Part shown: piece after piece, positions 40,571 through 53,300 of the stretch
Layout of the letters: each line of letters begins with the position of its first letter
Position numbering within the stretch: position 1 is the stretch's first letter
From: Glandiceps talaboti
Taxonomy: Eukaryota; Hemichordata; Enteropneusta; Spengelidae
Assembly: GCF_964340395.1 (NCBI RefSeq)
Contig: NC_135566.1
Span: forward strand, 15,432,501 to 15,496,500
Reading direction: 5' to 3'
Length of the DNA stretch: 64,000 nucleotides
Translations under genes and position numbers: made by a program
The notes under the pieces: model-generated
Database searches by the model: none
Seen by the model: the letters and a program-made list of their open reading frames with translations, nothing else
Told to the model about the DNA's origin: nothing

Positions 40571-41009
40571 CAATTTGATTAATATATGATGTATTGTACA
40601 CTTTGCGACTTCTTTTTGGCTGTTATGGTTACTGTTGTTTGTTCTTTTGTGAGTGCTCATTACATAATCGGACAACACCATTGGCGTTCCCGTACCAAAT
40701 CTAAGCGCTGAGTGAATTCACTCAATGAATGAGAACATGTAATGCGCCGAAACACATGTGTACAGTTCTTCAGAGCACTCTACAAGTGCAGACAACTAAG
40801 TTATCGTTATTCTCTTTCTTATCGTGGTTCTCTTTCTTTCAAATTCGAACGTTGAGTGTATATATTGTAAAACAGGTATGGGAAAACCTATAATGGTGCT
40901 GTGTCAGATGTATGTATTGGGCACTCACAAAAGAACAAACAACATTAAATGTATAAACAGCCAAAAAGAAATCGCAAAGTGTACAATACATCGGATTTTA
41001 ATCAGATTG
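40571..41009. mobile_element. Foldback element sharing termini with the BCL7-intron palindrome (family F, copy 2)
   Basis: Left end CAATTTGATTAATATATGAT, right end ATCGGATTTTAATCAGATTG, the latter identical to the end at 16395-16415. Arms of about 90-130 bp pair ('gtattgtacactttgcga' with its inverse; 'ttgtttgttcttttgtgagtg' with its inverse) around a unique centre of about 200 bp. Flanking TGTGTGAGT and TGTGTAGTG are only partly alike, so a target duplication is uncertain. Confidence 0.75.
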
Positions 41010-42496
41010 TGTGTAGTGATAGTGAGATTTATCTGATTAACATTTTGTCTTGCTATATCTTAGTGAGTAATAAGATAAACTTCATTTTACATAGATTAAC
41101 TCATCACAAATGGGTAGATTTAGCACAGCTCGTAACAGGCAAACTCAGATGGTTGAAAGAATTGTGTTGTAACTGAATTGATTATGCATCCTAAATACCA
41201 ACTTTGAGTTCTACCAATAGCATGTGATGGTTTACAATACTAGAAATACTGTCTAACATGCAGCAAAATTTACCCTGAAAAAAAACATGTAAAACCTAAC
41301 TTGTGTCCTTTAATATAAGAAATTTTAAAAACAATTTGTCATTGCACAACCCAACTTGACTTAGTTTCCCACTGTCAAGTGATGGAAAATTACAACTTTA
41401 GTAAAAAAGCATGTATCTGACTACATATCTTTATAAGATATTTAAGATATCATATTCATATAACCTTCAACGATTGGCTTAGATCATATCACAAGATGTT
41501 GACCCATAGTGACCTCAATTTGCATATAGGGGTATTAGTCAAGTTCTAATTTCCCAAGGGCAATATTCATGTTACACAGAAGTCTTGTCTGGGATTTGCT
41601 TTGACTGGAAATAATATGTGCCTGAGAATTATATGATGTGTTATAAAACACTTATTACATGGCCTTATTTGGGCACTAGTATCACACCCCCACCCTACCC
41701 AAAATATCGTATTTGATGAGAAGGGTATCAACCCTTACAATACTGCATAGCTGTATGACCCTACCAGGGCCAGTAATTTGTCTATTAAACCCAAGTATGT
41801 GTTCTAGAAAACAAGCCAATAAAACCTGACCCAAAAAATTTAATTATAGAGATAAATGAATAGACACATTACATATCTAATTTCTTGAAGCAGTAGCAGG
41901 AATACAGGACAAATTAGCATTAAATGTTGAAAGACAGTGAAAATTTGTCTTGAATGGCCAGGACTTTCACTGTTTTGATAGTGTGTAAACTAGCATGGCA
42001 TTCTAAGGGTTAAAGCTCCTGAGCTAGTGAACAAGCTGCAGATTTGAGATAACTATATGACTGTGTATATCCATTTTGATATTAAGCTTTCAAATGAAAT
42101 GAGAGCAACTGTTTTAAATCCCTTGTTTTGACAGATTTGATTTCTTACTTCTAATTAGGTGATACAGCCTTATACACATCCACAAAGAGTCTATCTCTCA
42201 AAATGCCTGTTTTAATTATTATTATTTTAAGACATGATAAAATGCGTTGGTTTCATTCACTTTCACATATCAGTAAGTAGTTGGCACTGATCTGTACTTA
42301 AAGTGGAATTGACATATGAGCCTTATGCTTGGCAGCTTGGGGCTGCTCGTATTATTATAGAATTACTATACCAATAGAAACAGTAGACAATGCATGTAAC
42401 GGAAGTTGGCAAGCAAGGCCCTTATATCACTTCCACCTAGTACCTAAGTTTGGTACCTACGGGCATACTGATATTAAAGCAATGCATTTTATCTCA

Positions 42497-42502
42497 TTTA
42501 AT
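42497..42502 (-). terminator. Variant polyadenylation signal ATTAAA for ACOX3
   Basis: ATTAAA on the minus strand about 146 bp after the ACOX3 stop codon. Position is suitable; use is not shown. Confidence 0.3.
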
Positions 42503-42647
42503 ATCCAAGGTTTCATGAAACATGGTGAATTCACAATTTAAGACTGTTTAAAAAATTACCTCCAATATCTACAAAACAGTACTGTCATTCTGCAGCAAAT
42601 ATCAATATCAGGATCAGTCATGTCATTAGTAAATGTGTCCAATGTGT

Positions 42648-45600
42648 TCACAATTTTGCCTTTTCGGCAAAGTCTCTCCACCATGTTGGTCTTTCCAGCA
42701 CTTTTGGAGTCCTCATGATGGCAGAATACAGGTTTTTGTAGATCTGAACAAAATATTGTAAAATATTTTTAGAAATTTAGTGATAAATGCCTAAAATAAA
42801 ACGACTGAAAATACATCTAAGTAAGACTAAGCAGGTCATTGGCCTGACCATCTGCTAAACAAATTAGTTATATGCAAATTAAATTGCAAAGCTCACTCCC
42901 CTGTCCATCTGCCAATCCAATTGGTGAATTCAAATGAAACTTACTACACCTGTCCATTTCCATTTGCCAATCTAATTGGTGAATTCAAATGAAACTTACT
43001 ATACACTCCTAGTTAACTCACCTGTCCATCTGACAATCCAATTGGTGAATTCAATGCAAAGTCAGGTGGTGCAACCACGTCAACCAATGATACAACATCA
43101 TCCTTCAAGTTGTTAGAATGTAACAGAATACATTCTCTTATCAATCTTGCTGGTTCACCTCCAGATAAATATCCTCCTGTATATAAAACATTCAGTCACA
43201 ATTCAGGTACTGATAATAAATAATGAATTGATTCAGCATTTGTCCCATATTCCCATATTGATGAGGCTAGCCCCATGAGACACCGTGTGACCACTTATTT
43301 TTTATAAGGGCTGCCACTAAACAGTGGATGGCCAATAATTTTCACTTTGTATTTCTTGGCAATCGCATGTAATATAAGTAATGTATAATCATAAAATTAC
43401 TCTGTGCAAACCAAAGTTTACAAAAATGCCTTTATTTCGTGGAGTGGTGTTTATTACATTTTTTGTATGAGAGATAGGTTCAGGTTTTATCAAGAGAGGG
43501 CGCTGTCTTCATTCCTTCACACATCAATGCACTTTCAATATAATATGTGACTCAATAGCAATCAAAATTCTGTGCATTTAAGAACATTTTCAGTTTACAT
43601 CTAGTTTTGATATAAAATAAAAAACTAATTACCTTGATACAATGTTGCCATATGTTTCTCCAAGCTCCATAATCCGTACACTACACACAAACGTTTGAGT
43701 ACATTAGCTAATTGACTGGGAATTGATGCGTCGTTGACGTAGTCATAGAACCACTGTAGTGCAGTATGCTGCAAAGAGTTATAATCAAAGATGAGAACTC
43801 ATATCCTATCCTATCTTTTATCACAATCTTTTCAATTTTTCAATTTCATTTCTCTTTTACATGTTTCCGTTAATCTGTACATTTGCAGACAGTATATTTC
43901 TATGTTAAATTTTACATATGGCGGCTTACATGTACTGCATCTGTAATGTTTTACCTTTGTTTGTTTTATGTTTGTAATTTGAAGACATTGTAATCACCCT
44001 GCCATACCCCCATCCTCCTTAGCTCTGGGGCCTGGCCTTAACACGAATGGATGGTGTCAACAAACTCAACTCAAAATGTTATGAAAATTCTGACTAGCTT
44101 TCATCCTGTTACAATCTCTGATATCAGACTGTGGACGAACGGATCCTGTTACAAATAGGGAAAGTAAACAAATGAATCGGGATTAATGACACTTGGCACA
44201 GAATGTTGGAACAACAGAGACTTGTATTATATTTCATGGTTTGATAAGAACAGTTTTAAGGCCTCTTTGCATGTACATGAAATGCCAGGAGAGGAGCTAG
44301 TAATTTGTTTGTGAATATGGACTATTATGTAAGAGGCCATAAAACTTCTTATCAAATGATGGAATGTAATACAAGTCTCAGTACTTCCAACATGCTGTGC
44401 CAAGTGTTATAAATCCAATTCAGTTATGGTTCTGTTCACCCACAGGCTGATGTCGCTGATAGTAGGTGAGCCTGATCAGGTCAACAAAAGAATCTATAAT
44501 AAAAATCTGTACTGTAAATTAATTTGGACTGAAATAATCTATCACAAGAAAAAATTGCCACAGGGGACTTGACTCTTGCTAGTCTAGCAGAGAGGCTCAC
44601 ACTAACTGTGAAATACTAACCTCAATAAATGACAACATCAGAAATCTACAGTAGAATGCTTACCTCAATAAATGACAATGCCAGAGATCTACAGTAGAAT
44701 ACTTGGGTATCATTTCTGGCTGTAAAGGAATCCTTACCACTGGACAATTCTTGCTGTAGTTTTGCTTGACTCTCCTTCAATAGATAGCAGACTAACCATT
44801 TATATGCTGCCAGGGGAACTGTAAGATATTTGACAATATACGGTTGTATTAAATTCACATTATTGCAAGATATTAAAGGGAATGTTCAGGTATTTTAGTA
44901 AATCTTGGGTTCTGGAAAATCATTACATAATTTTACATCACTTACAGTATGTATGTACGTATGATTGGTGGAAAACACCGATTTGAAACTTGTTCCTCAT
45001 TCATTGTACTGTGGTGGTGTTTGCCATTTACAAGATACACATTGCATCATGGGAGTCAGCAGATATGTATATGTAATAGCAGAACATAAATATTCATGAT
45101 TGTTTTATGTGAAGGCAACAAGCACTTTGGAATATAATACAAATCCCCATTGTGTTAGGGAGTCTAACCCTATTCCTATCCCTAACCTTAACCTAACTAA
45201 CTCCCTAGTTTTAACACAAAATGTGCATCTATTGAACAGTTCAACAGTGGTCCATTGTTCTTCATCCTTATCCTCACGTCAACAAAAAAATTGAATTTTG
45301 CAGACTACACATATCTGCCTGGGAAATGGAAATTCTGAACAACAGGACGTGCATTCCACTGATATTCCTAGGGTCACATTACATAGCAATAAACAGACTG
45401 ACTTACCTGCTGCATCTTGACACTGTTGTGTAGTTGTAGCATTGAATTTCCATTTCAAAATCTCAGATGAATTCTTCAAGAAATCAATTGTGCCTATGGG
45501 TGACACACTTGCAGCTCCTGACAGGGAAAAGAATTTATGAAATTTCAATGGCAGGCATATATCTCTCCTGAAAGCAGGACACTCTTGTTAGTACATGTAT

Positions 45601-48600
45601 ATGTCATAATCAGGTTATCAGAAAAACAAAAGTTTGTATAGTTTGGCCACTGAGGGCACTGTTTGACTAGAATTTTGCTGAAAAGTGTACTAGTACATGA
45701 TTGTATATCTGATGTGTGTACATGTGTGTGTGTAATACATACATTAACATTCATTTACATTTGTTTATCTTTACTAAACATCATTTTATACATATTCAAA
45801 GCTCACATAGAATTTCTTTTTTAATTTTTTTTCTCCTTTCCTACATCAATCTGATAGTGTTATGATGTCATCTTTCTATTATTCACAATTCATCATCAGA
45901 GACAAAAATACCAAAAAATTGCCAACTTTCTATAAATATTCATTTCAAATCAAACTTGACGTACCTTTCTGGTTATTTTCTGCCACAGTCAATAAATAAT
46001 TGCTAGTCTGTTGTAGTAGGACATTATTGTCTCCTTCATAAGTACAGTTGGGATCATGGTCATCTCTGATGTCTCCTAGTCTGTTCACTGTATACAAAAA
46101 TATTATAGGAGTGAAGATACCTTGGTGTTTTACTCATGAGACATGATGTTTTACACACACACACACACACAAACACGCACGTACGCACGCACACACACAC
46201 ACACACACACAAACGTAAATGCAAAATAAACAATTATATAGGTGCCACACAGTGGTGATGCAAGAGTAGATAAGTTAGCCTGTTTATTATCAGTTGGAAA
46301 GTAAACAACTGAAGTCATTAAAATCATGACTACTACTTACCAGCTAGGAAACCATGACAACCACAGTCCTACTTACCAGCTAGGTAACCATGACAACCAC
46401 ATTACTACTTACCAGCTAGATAACCGTGTCCACCACATGCTTCTCTACATTCTTGTACTGCATCTCTGGCTAACCATCCAGTTAACGGCTTACTGGCACA
46501 AGAAATGGCGTGAATTTCCTTACCAAGCTCTGCCTACAGAGGGGAACGAACAGCGAGATAATGGATTACTGGTAAAACCTTACCGCTTAACATTTGCCTA
46601 CATAATGGAAATTGATTCAGAAACTAAAATCATTCTAAACTTAGCATTGTATCTGTACCCTTTTCTCACAGGACACATTACATCTTTTGCAATAGAAATG
46701 TTCATTGGAATATATATTTGCTGGTAAAGAAGAGACACAATTCAGAAAACAACAGGGGTTGGACTCAATCAGTTGCTAATGAACTATCTAAACCCCCTAG
46801 TCCTGTTATCATTGTAACAATCTATCACCACACATTACTGTATCTGTACTGTATAGATAATATTTATATTTTGGGGAATGGATGAATGTTGTAACAAAGC
46901 AAAAAAATTATTTAGTGTTATCCTACAGTAATTAGTGTTCATTGGATGAACCACAGAAAGACATAATGGATGCAAATCACATGCTATGTTTAACTTACCT
47001 GTCTAGCACCTCTGACACTGATCATATTACCCACTGTAAATCTAACATACCTGTCTAGCACCTCCAGCACCAATCATATTACCCACTGTCAATTCCACAA
47101 AGTGTTTCATAAATTGCTTGGCAAAGTAGTCGGTTGCATACATTGCAGCAACATATGGAATGAGACGCCATTGCTGTCAAAATAAAAGAAAAATCTTTTT
47201 ATACCTCAGGCAAGCCAAACTGAATGTGTTTTTCCTGATTTTACATAAATTATGCTTGTAGAATAACTATAGAATCCCCAATATTTTTCATCAATCAGCA
47301 ACAAAATACTCATGACTTAAGGGGTTTGTCACTATGAGTCTATTGGGTCAAAGTGACAAGGCCCCTTAGGTCACCTGATTTTCCTGAAGAAAACTATTGA
47401 GAAATAGTATCAGTATTTAAAAATTAACATCCTGGACATTTTGTTGGTGATATTTGACCATATTCTCATTCTATGTCAACATATTCCTGAATTTATGTTT
47501 AAAAAGACGTACCATGTGAAGTCACAAATAAATACGCCATAATTTGCACCGAATCAGATTTATATAAGTCATCAGAGTATAAGAACACTGTAGTCAAAAT
47601 ATTTCATCTCCCAATTTGAAAATTATGTGGTGCCAAAATGTGGAAAACTGTTAGCATGTCAAAACAAAAACATTTACAGTATCAAAAAATTGGATATTGA
47701 ATTCCTCAATAATGCCTGCATGGTATACCTCTTTGAATTCAACTGAATCATACAACTTTTCACTCTGAAATTGACCAATAAGGGCACAATCACACAACAT
47801 GTCACTCTCAAATAGACCAAATAAGGGCACAATCATACATTTCACTCTGAAATTGACCAAATAAGGACACAATCATACAACTTTTCACTCTAAATTTGAC
47901 CAAATAAGGGCACAATCATACAACATTTCACTCTGAAATTGACCAAATAAGGGCACAATCATACAACATTTCACTCTGAAATTGACCAAATAAGGACACA
48001 ATCATACAACTTTTCACTCTGAAATTGACCAAATAAGGGCACAATCATGCAACATTTAATTTCACTCTGAAATTGACCAAATAAGGGCACAATCATGCAA
48101 CATTTCACTCTGAAATTGACCAAATAAGGGCACAATCATACAATATTTCACTCTGAAATTGACCAAATATGGGCATAATCATGCAACATTTCACTCTGAA
48201 ATTGACCAAATAAGGGCACAATCAGACATTTCACTCTGAAATTGACCAAATAAGGACACAATCATACAACTTTTCTCTCTGAAATTGACCAAATAAGGGC
48301 ACAATCAGACATCTTTTTACCTGAAGTTGGTACTCTAAGACTGGTATTTCCTTATCATCTGTTGGACCAAACTGTCTTCTAACGGCTGAATAGCGGATTG
48401 CTATAGGCATACATAGTTTCATGTTAGTTACACCAATACCAGTGATACCAACACGGCCACCAGATAACGCCCCTAAAGCAGCACCAAACCTCTTATTTGG
48501 ATCCTAAAACATTCATAAAATCAAATAAATTTAATTTCCACTATATCATGCATAAACCAAGATGAACAAAAAAGTATGGAATATATAATCTGGTTTGTTC

Positions 48601-50305
48601 TACATCACAACAACATATGTCTATGTCATTGGTTCTGCTGTGTTCAAAATATGAGTCAACAAACAACACATGAGGGCATCATAGATTAGGAAAAATGAGG
48701 GGTAAACTTTTAATCCCCCACAATATAAGTATACCAAACACATGAGTTTACAATGATTAGTCAACAAAACTAATGACATGAACTTTATGTGCTCATAAAA
48801 ATAAAACAATTGAAAATAGAAGAACGTAGTTGAATTTGAAAGTAGCAAAGTTGAAAGTTTATCCCCTTGAGTCTTTGACATTTCAGAAAAAAAAACATCT
48901 CCGAGCTAATAGAGGTGTCCGAGGACATCAAGTAGCAAACAGCATCCTAGCTATTACTATCAAAACATGTTAAATATTATTTCTCTTTGCCAACAACAAT
49001 TTTAAAAAAAGAATCTCCCAATGGTTTTTGAACACTAGGAAATGGTTTTTGAAAAGGTTTGTTAAATTGTGTCATTACCTTGTATGATGAAATGTATTTG
49101 CCAGAACTGTTCACGTCTCCTGTTTTGTTTAATAGACTCTCACGGGGCAAGTGTACATGATTGAAGGCAACAAATCTGAAGGACAAATAAATGTACATTA
49201 CTTAGCAGGTCTGAAAAGATTTATTGAAATTGTTCAAAAAACAAAATATTACACACTGTCAAGCATTTCACTCACAGTGTATCTATATCAGAGACCTCCA
49301 GACTGTAACCTCAGTCCTGGACTATATTAATATTCATGAAGTAATTAATATTCATGATATAATTAGCATAACAATATATGGTAAATCTGTTATAATATTT
49401 GTTATAAAACTCGCATGAACTCTTTAAAGTATGTGAACAATATATTTTCCTTCCACTTGCATAGCAACTATTTTCCTTCCTGTGTGGTACTACTAGTATT
49501 TCCAAATTCAAAATATTATCTCCAAAGAAAAAAATTTGCAGTTGAGTCAATCACCAAAAACCCTGAAACATCATGTATGAATTGACTACTGATGGAAAAC
49601 ATTCAGTGAGCTATTGGCCATTTGATTGAAGTTGCAGTTAGTGTATTGAGGAGTCATGAACTTTTGTGGCAGGTAAATTTTCTGACCACCTGGTACCTTT
49701 CCTTGATATAGTAAGCAAAGTACATATCAAATGACAGGTGGTCATAATTGTTTTGAAAAGCTGTCAATTCTAGCAAGATGTCTTCCCACTATTGATTGCC
49801 TCAGTATTATCATTTTCCAGACTGACTGTGCTACAATATGCTAATATTAGTAGTGAGGGGTGCTATCTATGACTTTCACACATGTTTTACCACAGGTGTC
49901 TACAGAATGAACTCAGGCCAGCTTTGAATATCTTCCTGCTCATTGTTTCAAACTGCCATTCTTCTATTCTTCTCAGATGTGTTACCTTACATATATTTTC
50001 AATGGCAGGTGTCATAATTAGTATTTATATTATCAACTTAGTAATAACATCCAAGAACAATAGAATGTTTTGTAGTGGATGGCATCTTTTTGTGCCGGCT
50101 AGTTTAGATGAATGCCAATGGCCTGTCCACTGAGGAAGTCCCTCCTATATCCCTCTTCCCCTCCCCACATACACAGACACACACACATACACACAGGCGT
50201 ATACACATTGACATACACACACATGCATGAACACACACACATATACACACGGGCACCCACAGATGCACACATGGACATACACACATACATGTCAAACACC
50301 TGCTT

Positions 50306-50360
<55 letters not shown>

Positions 50361-53300
50361 AACAACCAATACAAATGTACTGAATATATTTGGAGACATG
50401 TAATAAACACAAAACACTTGTCTGCATTGCCTTTTTTCTTGAATTGTGTTTTTACAAAAATTAAAAAAAATGGCAGTATATATAATAGACTGCAAACTAA
50501 CCCATTGTCCAGTCCATTCTGGCCAAGTTTTTTGCCAATATCACCAACTAGTACTCCAGTCATTGGTAACAAAGTCTTGGGATCACGTACTTGTACAACA
50601 AATGAATGAAGTCCATGACATTGACCATCAGATGTGTATAACTGTGCATACACTATAGCATGTGTAGCAGTTTTACCAAGGTTGCCAACCCAAAACTTAG
50701 TTGCCTCAAAATCTGGTGTATGTAAATCAAATGCCTGTGGATAAGGAGAGGAAGTGAAGGTGAGATAGTTAGGGGGTTTCACACTGGACAAGTTGTGTTG
50801 ACTCTGATAACAAGACAAATGTGGACAGTTTCAAGGAGAACATCACTCCACACAAAATAAAAGCATTTTCATACACTATGGGTTCCGGAGAGTCATTTCT
50901 TGACACCATCTACAATTACTTTCTGAGATTGAAACATTCAGTTGATCTTGTGCCTTTATAGGGTATCTTTACTATGGGCTATTGCATCATGGGAGTCAGT
51001 ACAAATATATTCATGGCTGAACAATGAATATTCATGACTCCTCCAATATCATGGAATATTCATTGCTTTTTCAATTAATGCTACATTTTATTGCAAAGAT
51101 GAAGTTATCTTAAATTGTTGTCTTGACAACAGCTCTCATCTGTACTCAAAATCCTAATCACACGTTGGCTAATAAAATATTGCTAACCCAAATTGGACAT
51201 TGGCCTATAAACCTTTGCTGCATGTTCTTCACTATAAAATGATCAAAATTAGATTCACTGCATCACAAATCACATAACTCAACATCAATCAATAATGCAA
51301 TGAATAATTTAACATATTTCATATTTTTTATCAATATGTACAATCAAGTCACTTTACCTTTGTCTTTTCATCATACACAGCTACAGTTCTCATGGCTCTG
51401 GTGTTACTTCCATGACTTAGTTCTGTTAGTGCAAAGCAACCAAACGCCTACAAATAGAATACACCATATTCTGGTTACTGAATATGTGACCATTTCTCAG
51501 ATAATCACCACAAGAGGGCGCACCAAATTTGGCCAAGTGATGTTTAAAATGTTTTGTCATGGCCACTGGTTGCATGAAGCAGTGCATGTGTCACAGAACT
51601 GCGGTCAACCCCTTTCATACATCAGGCCAGTGAGGGCAGAGTGACACAGTATATCTTACAGTCAAGATTTAGAGCAGCTAAACTCAATTAGTCTATGCAT
51701 GACAATTTCTAGCTACATTCCTATAATTATCGACATACATCCAAAAGAAGTGGACCAAATTATCACTGTCATTGCTGTTGTTGTTTTGATTTTTTTTTGT
51801 AGGAAATAAAGTTTCAATTCAATTCAATTCAATGTGACTGGGAGATATTAGACTGGTAAACATCAGTTATTTGTGATTTTGATTATCTAGAATAATAAAC
51901 ATCAGTGATCTCTTAAATAAGTTTTTGTATGAAAGCGAAATCTAATTTATGTGACTGCTAATCTTCATTCGATTGTGAAAATAGTGAGTACGATTACAAC
52001 CTACAGGACAATTTTTCAACTTTCTGATTTATATATCGATAATTCATGAAGAAACAATACACGGTTGAACTGAACTGGATTAGCATAATTGATTTGTTAG
52101 TGAACAAGACAAAACTTCTATGGAATGCAAATAAAATCTTTATTTCTATGTTTCAGTTTCACTGATAATTAACCCAATACTGCATTCTCAAAACCTATTT
52201 TTTACAAAATGTCATCATTTTGTAGTTGGCCTGAGCGCAGCATCACAAAAACCATAGCATAATTACTGGGAAGATGGGGGGAGAGTGATGGACCACGAAT
52301 AATCCACTGCTGTCAACTGCAGTAAAGCAGTAGCAAAGCCAACCAGTCTATGGTATGTGTGTCACTTTAGATCATATAACTTCAAACAGAATTGAGAGAC
52401 AAGCTAACTGTCAAATTTATTTACCTGCAGCTTCTCACTCTGTTTCACTATTTCTTCATGTCTTGAAGATCCAGTAGCTTGAACTGTACCACCAAACATC
52501 TGTGAAAACAATTATACACTTATAAATAAATAAGTTCATGATACTTGTAAACCTAATCAATAAATAAACAAATAAATAAACAAACAAACAAACAAACAAC
52601 AAACAAACAAACAAATAAATAAATAAATAAATAAATAAATGAGTATGTCTTTGATGAAGACTTATTAACAGTTTATTCAGCATCATTTTAACAGACATGA
52701 ACCAATCATACATTCTCTTACTTATCTATTCACACATGGACCAATCACACATTCTCTTTCATATCACCTGTCTATTCAGACATGAACCAATCAGACATTC
52801 TCTTTTTTACCTGTTTACTGAGCATCATCTGAGCAGACACTGACCAATCATATTACCTGTTTATTCAGTAGCATCTTAGCAACTATTGACCAATCACACA
52901 TTCTCTTTCTTAGAACCTGCAGTCAATTCAGACATGAATCAATGATATATTCTCTTTCTTACCCGTTTATTCAGACATTGACCAATCACACATTCTCTTT
53001 CTTACCTGTTTATTCAGACATTGACCAATCACATTCTTTCTTAAGATCTTACCTGTTTATTTAGCAGCATCTTAGTAGACATTGACCAATCATACATTTT
53101 CTTTCTTACCTGTTTATTCAGACATTGCCCAATCACACATTCTCTTTCTTACCTGTTTATTCGGATATTGCCCAATCACACATTCTCTTTCTTACCTGTT
53201 TATTCGGATATTGCCCAATCACACATTCTCTTTCTTACCTGTTTATTCGGACATTGCCCAATCACGCATTCTCTTTCTTACCTGTTTATTCAGCAGCATC

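Larger units (their letters stand above)
35371..42647. other. Long gene-free region between convergent SLF1 and ACOX3
   Basis: About 7.3 kb with no supported gene. It contains the SLF1 3' UTR, a hairpin at 36031-36090, a tandem duplication at 37350-37531, a minisatellite (39060-39375), a 600-bp CATA microsatellite (39900-40500) and a foldback element (40571-41009). Short open frames such as 37838-38050 have no domain or splice context. Confidence 0.65.
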
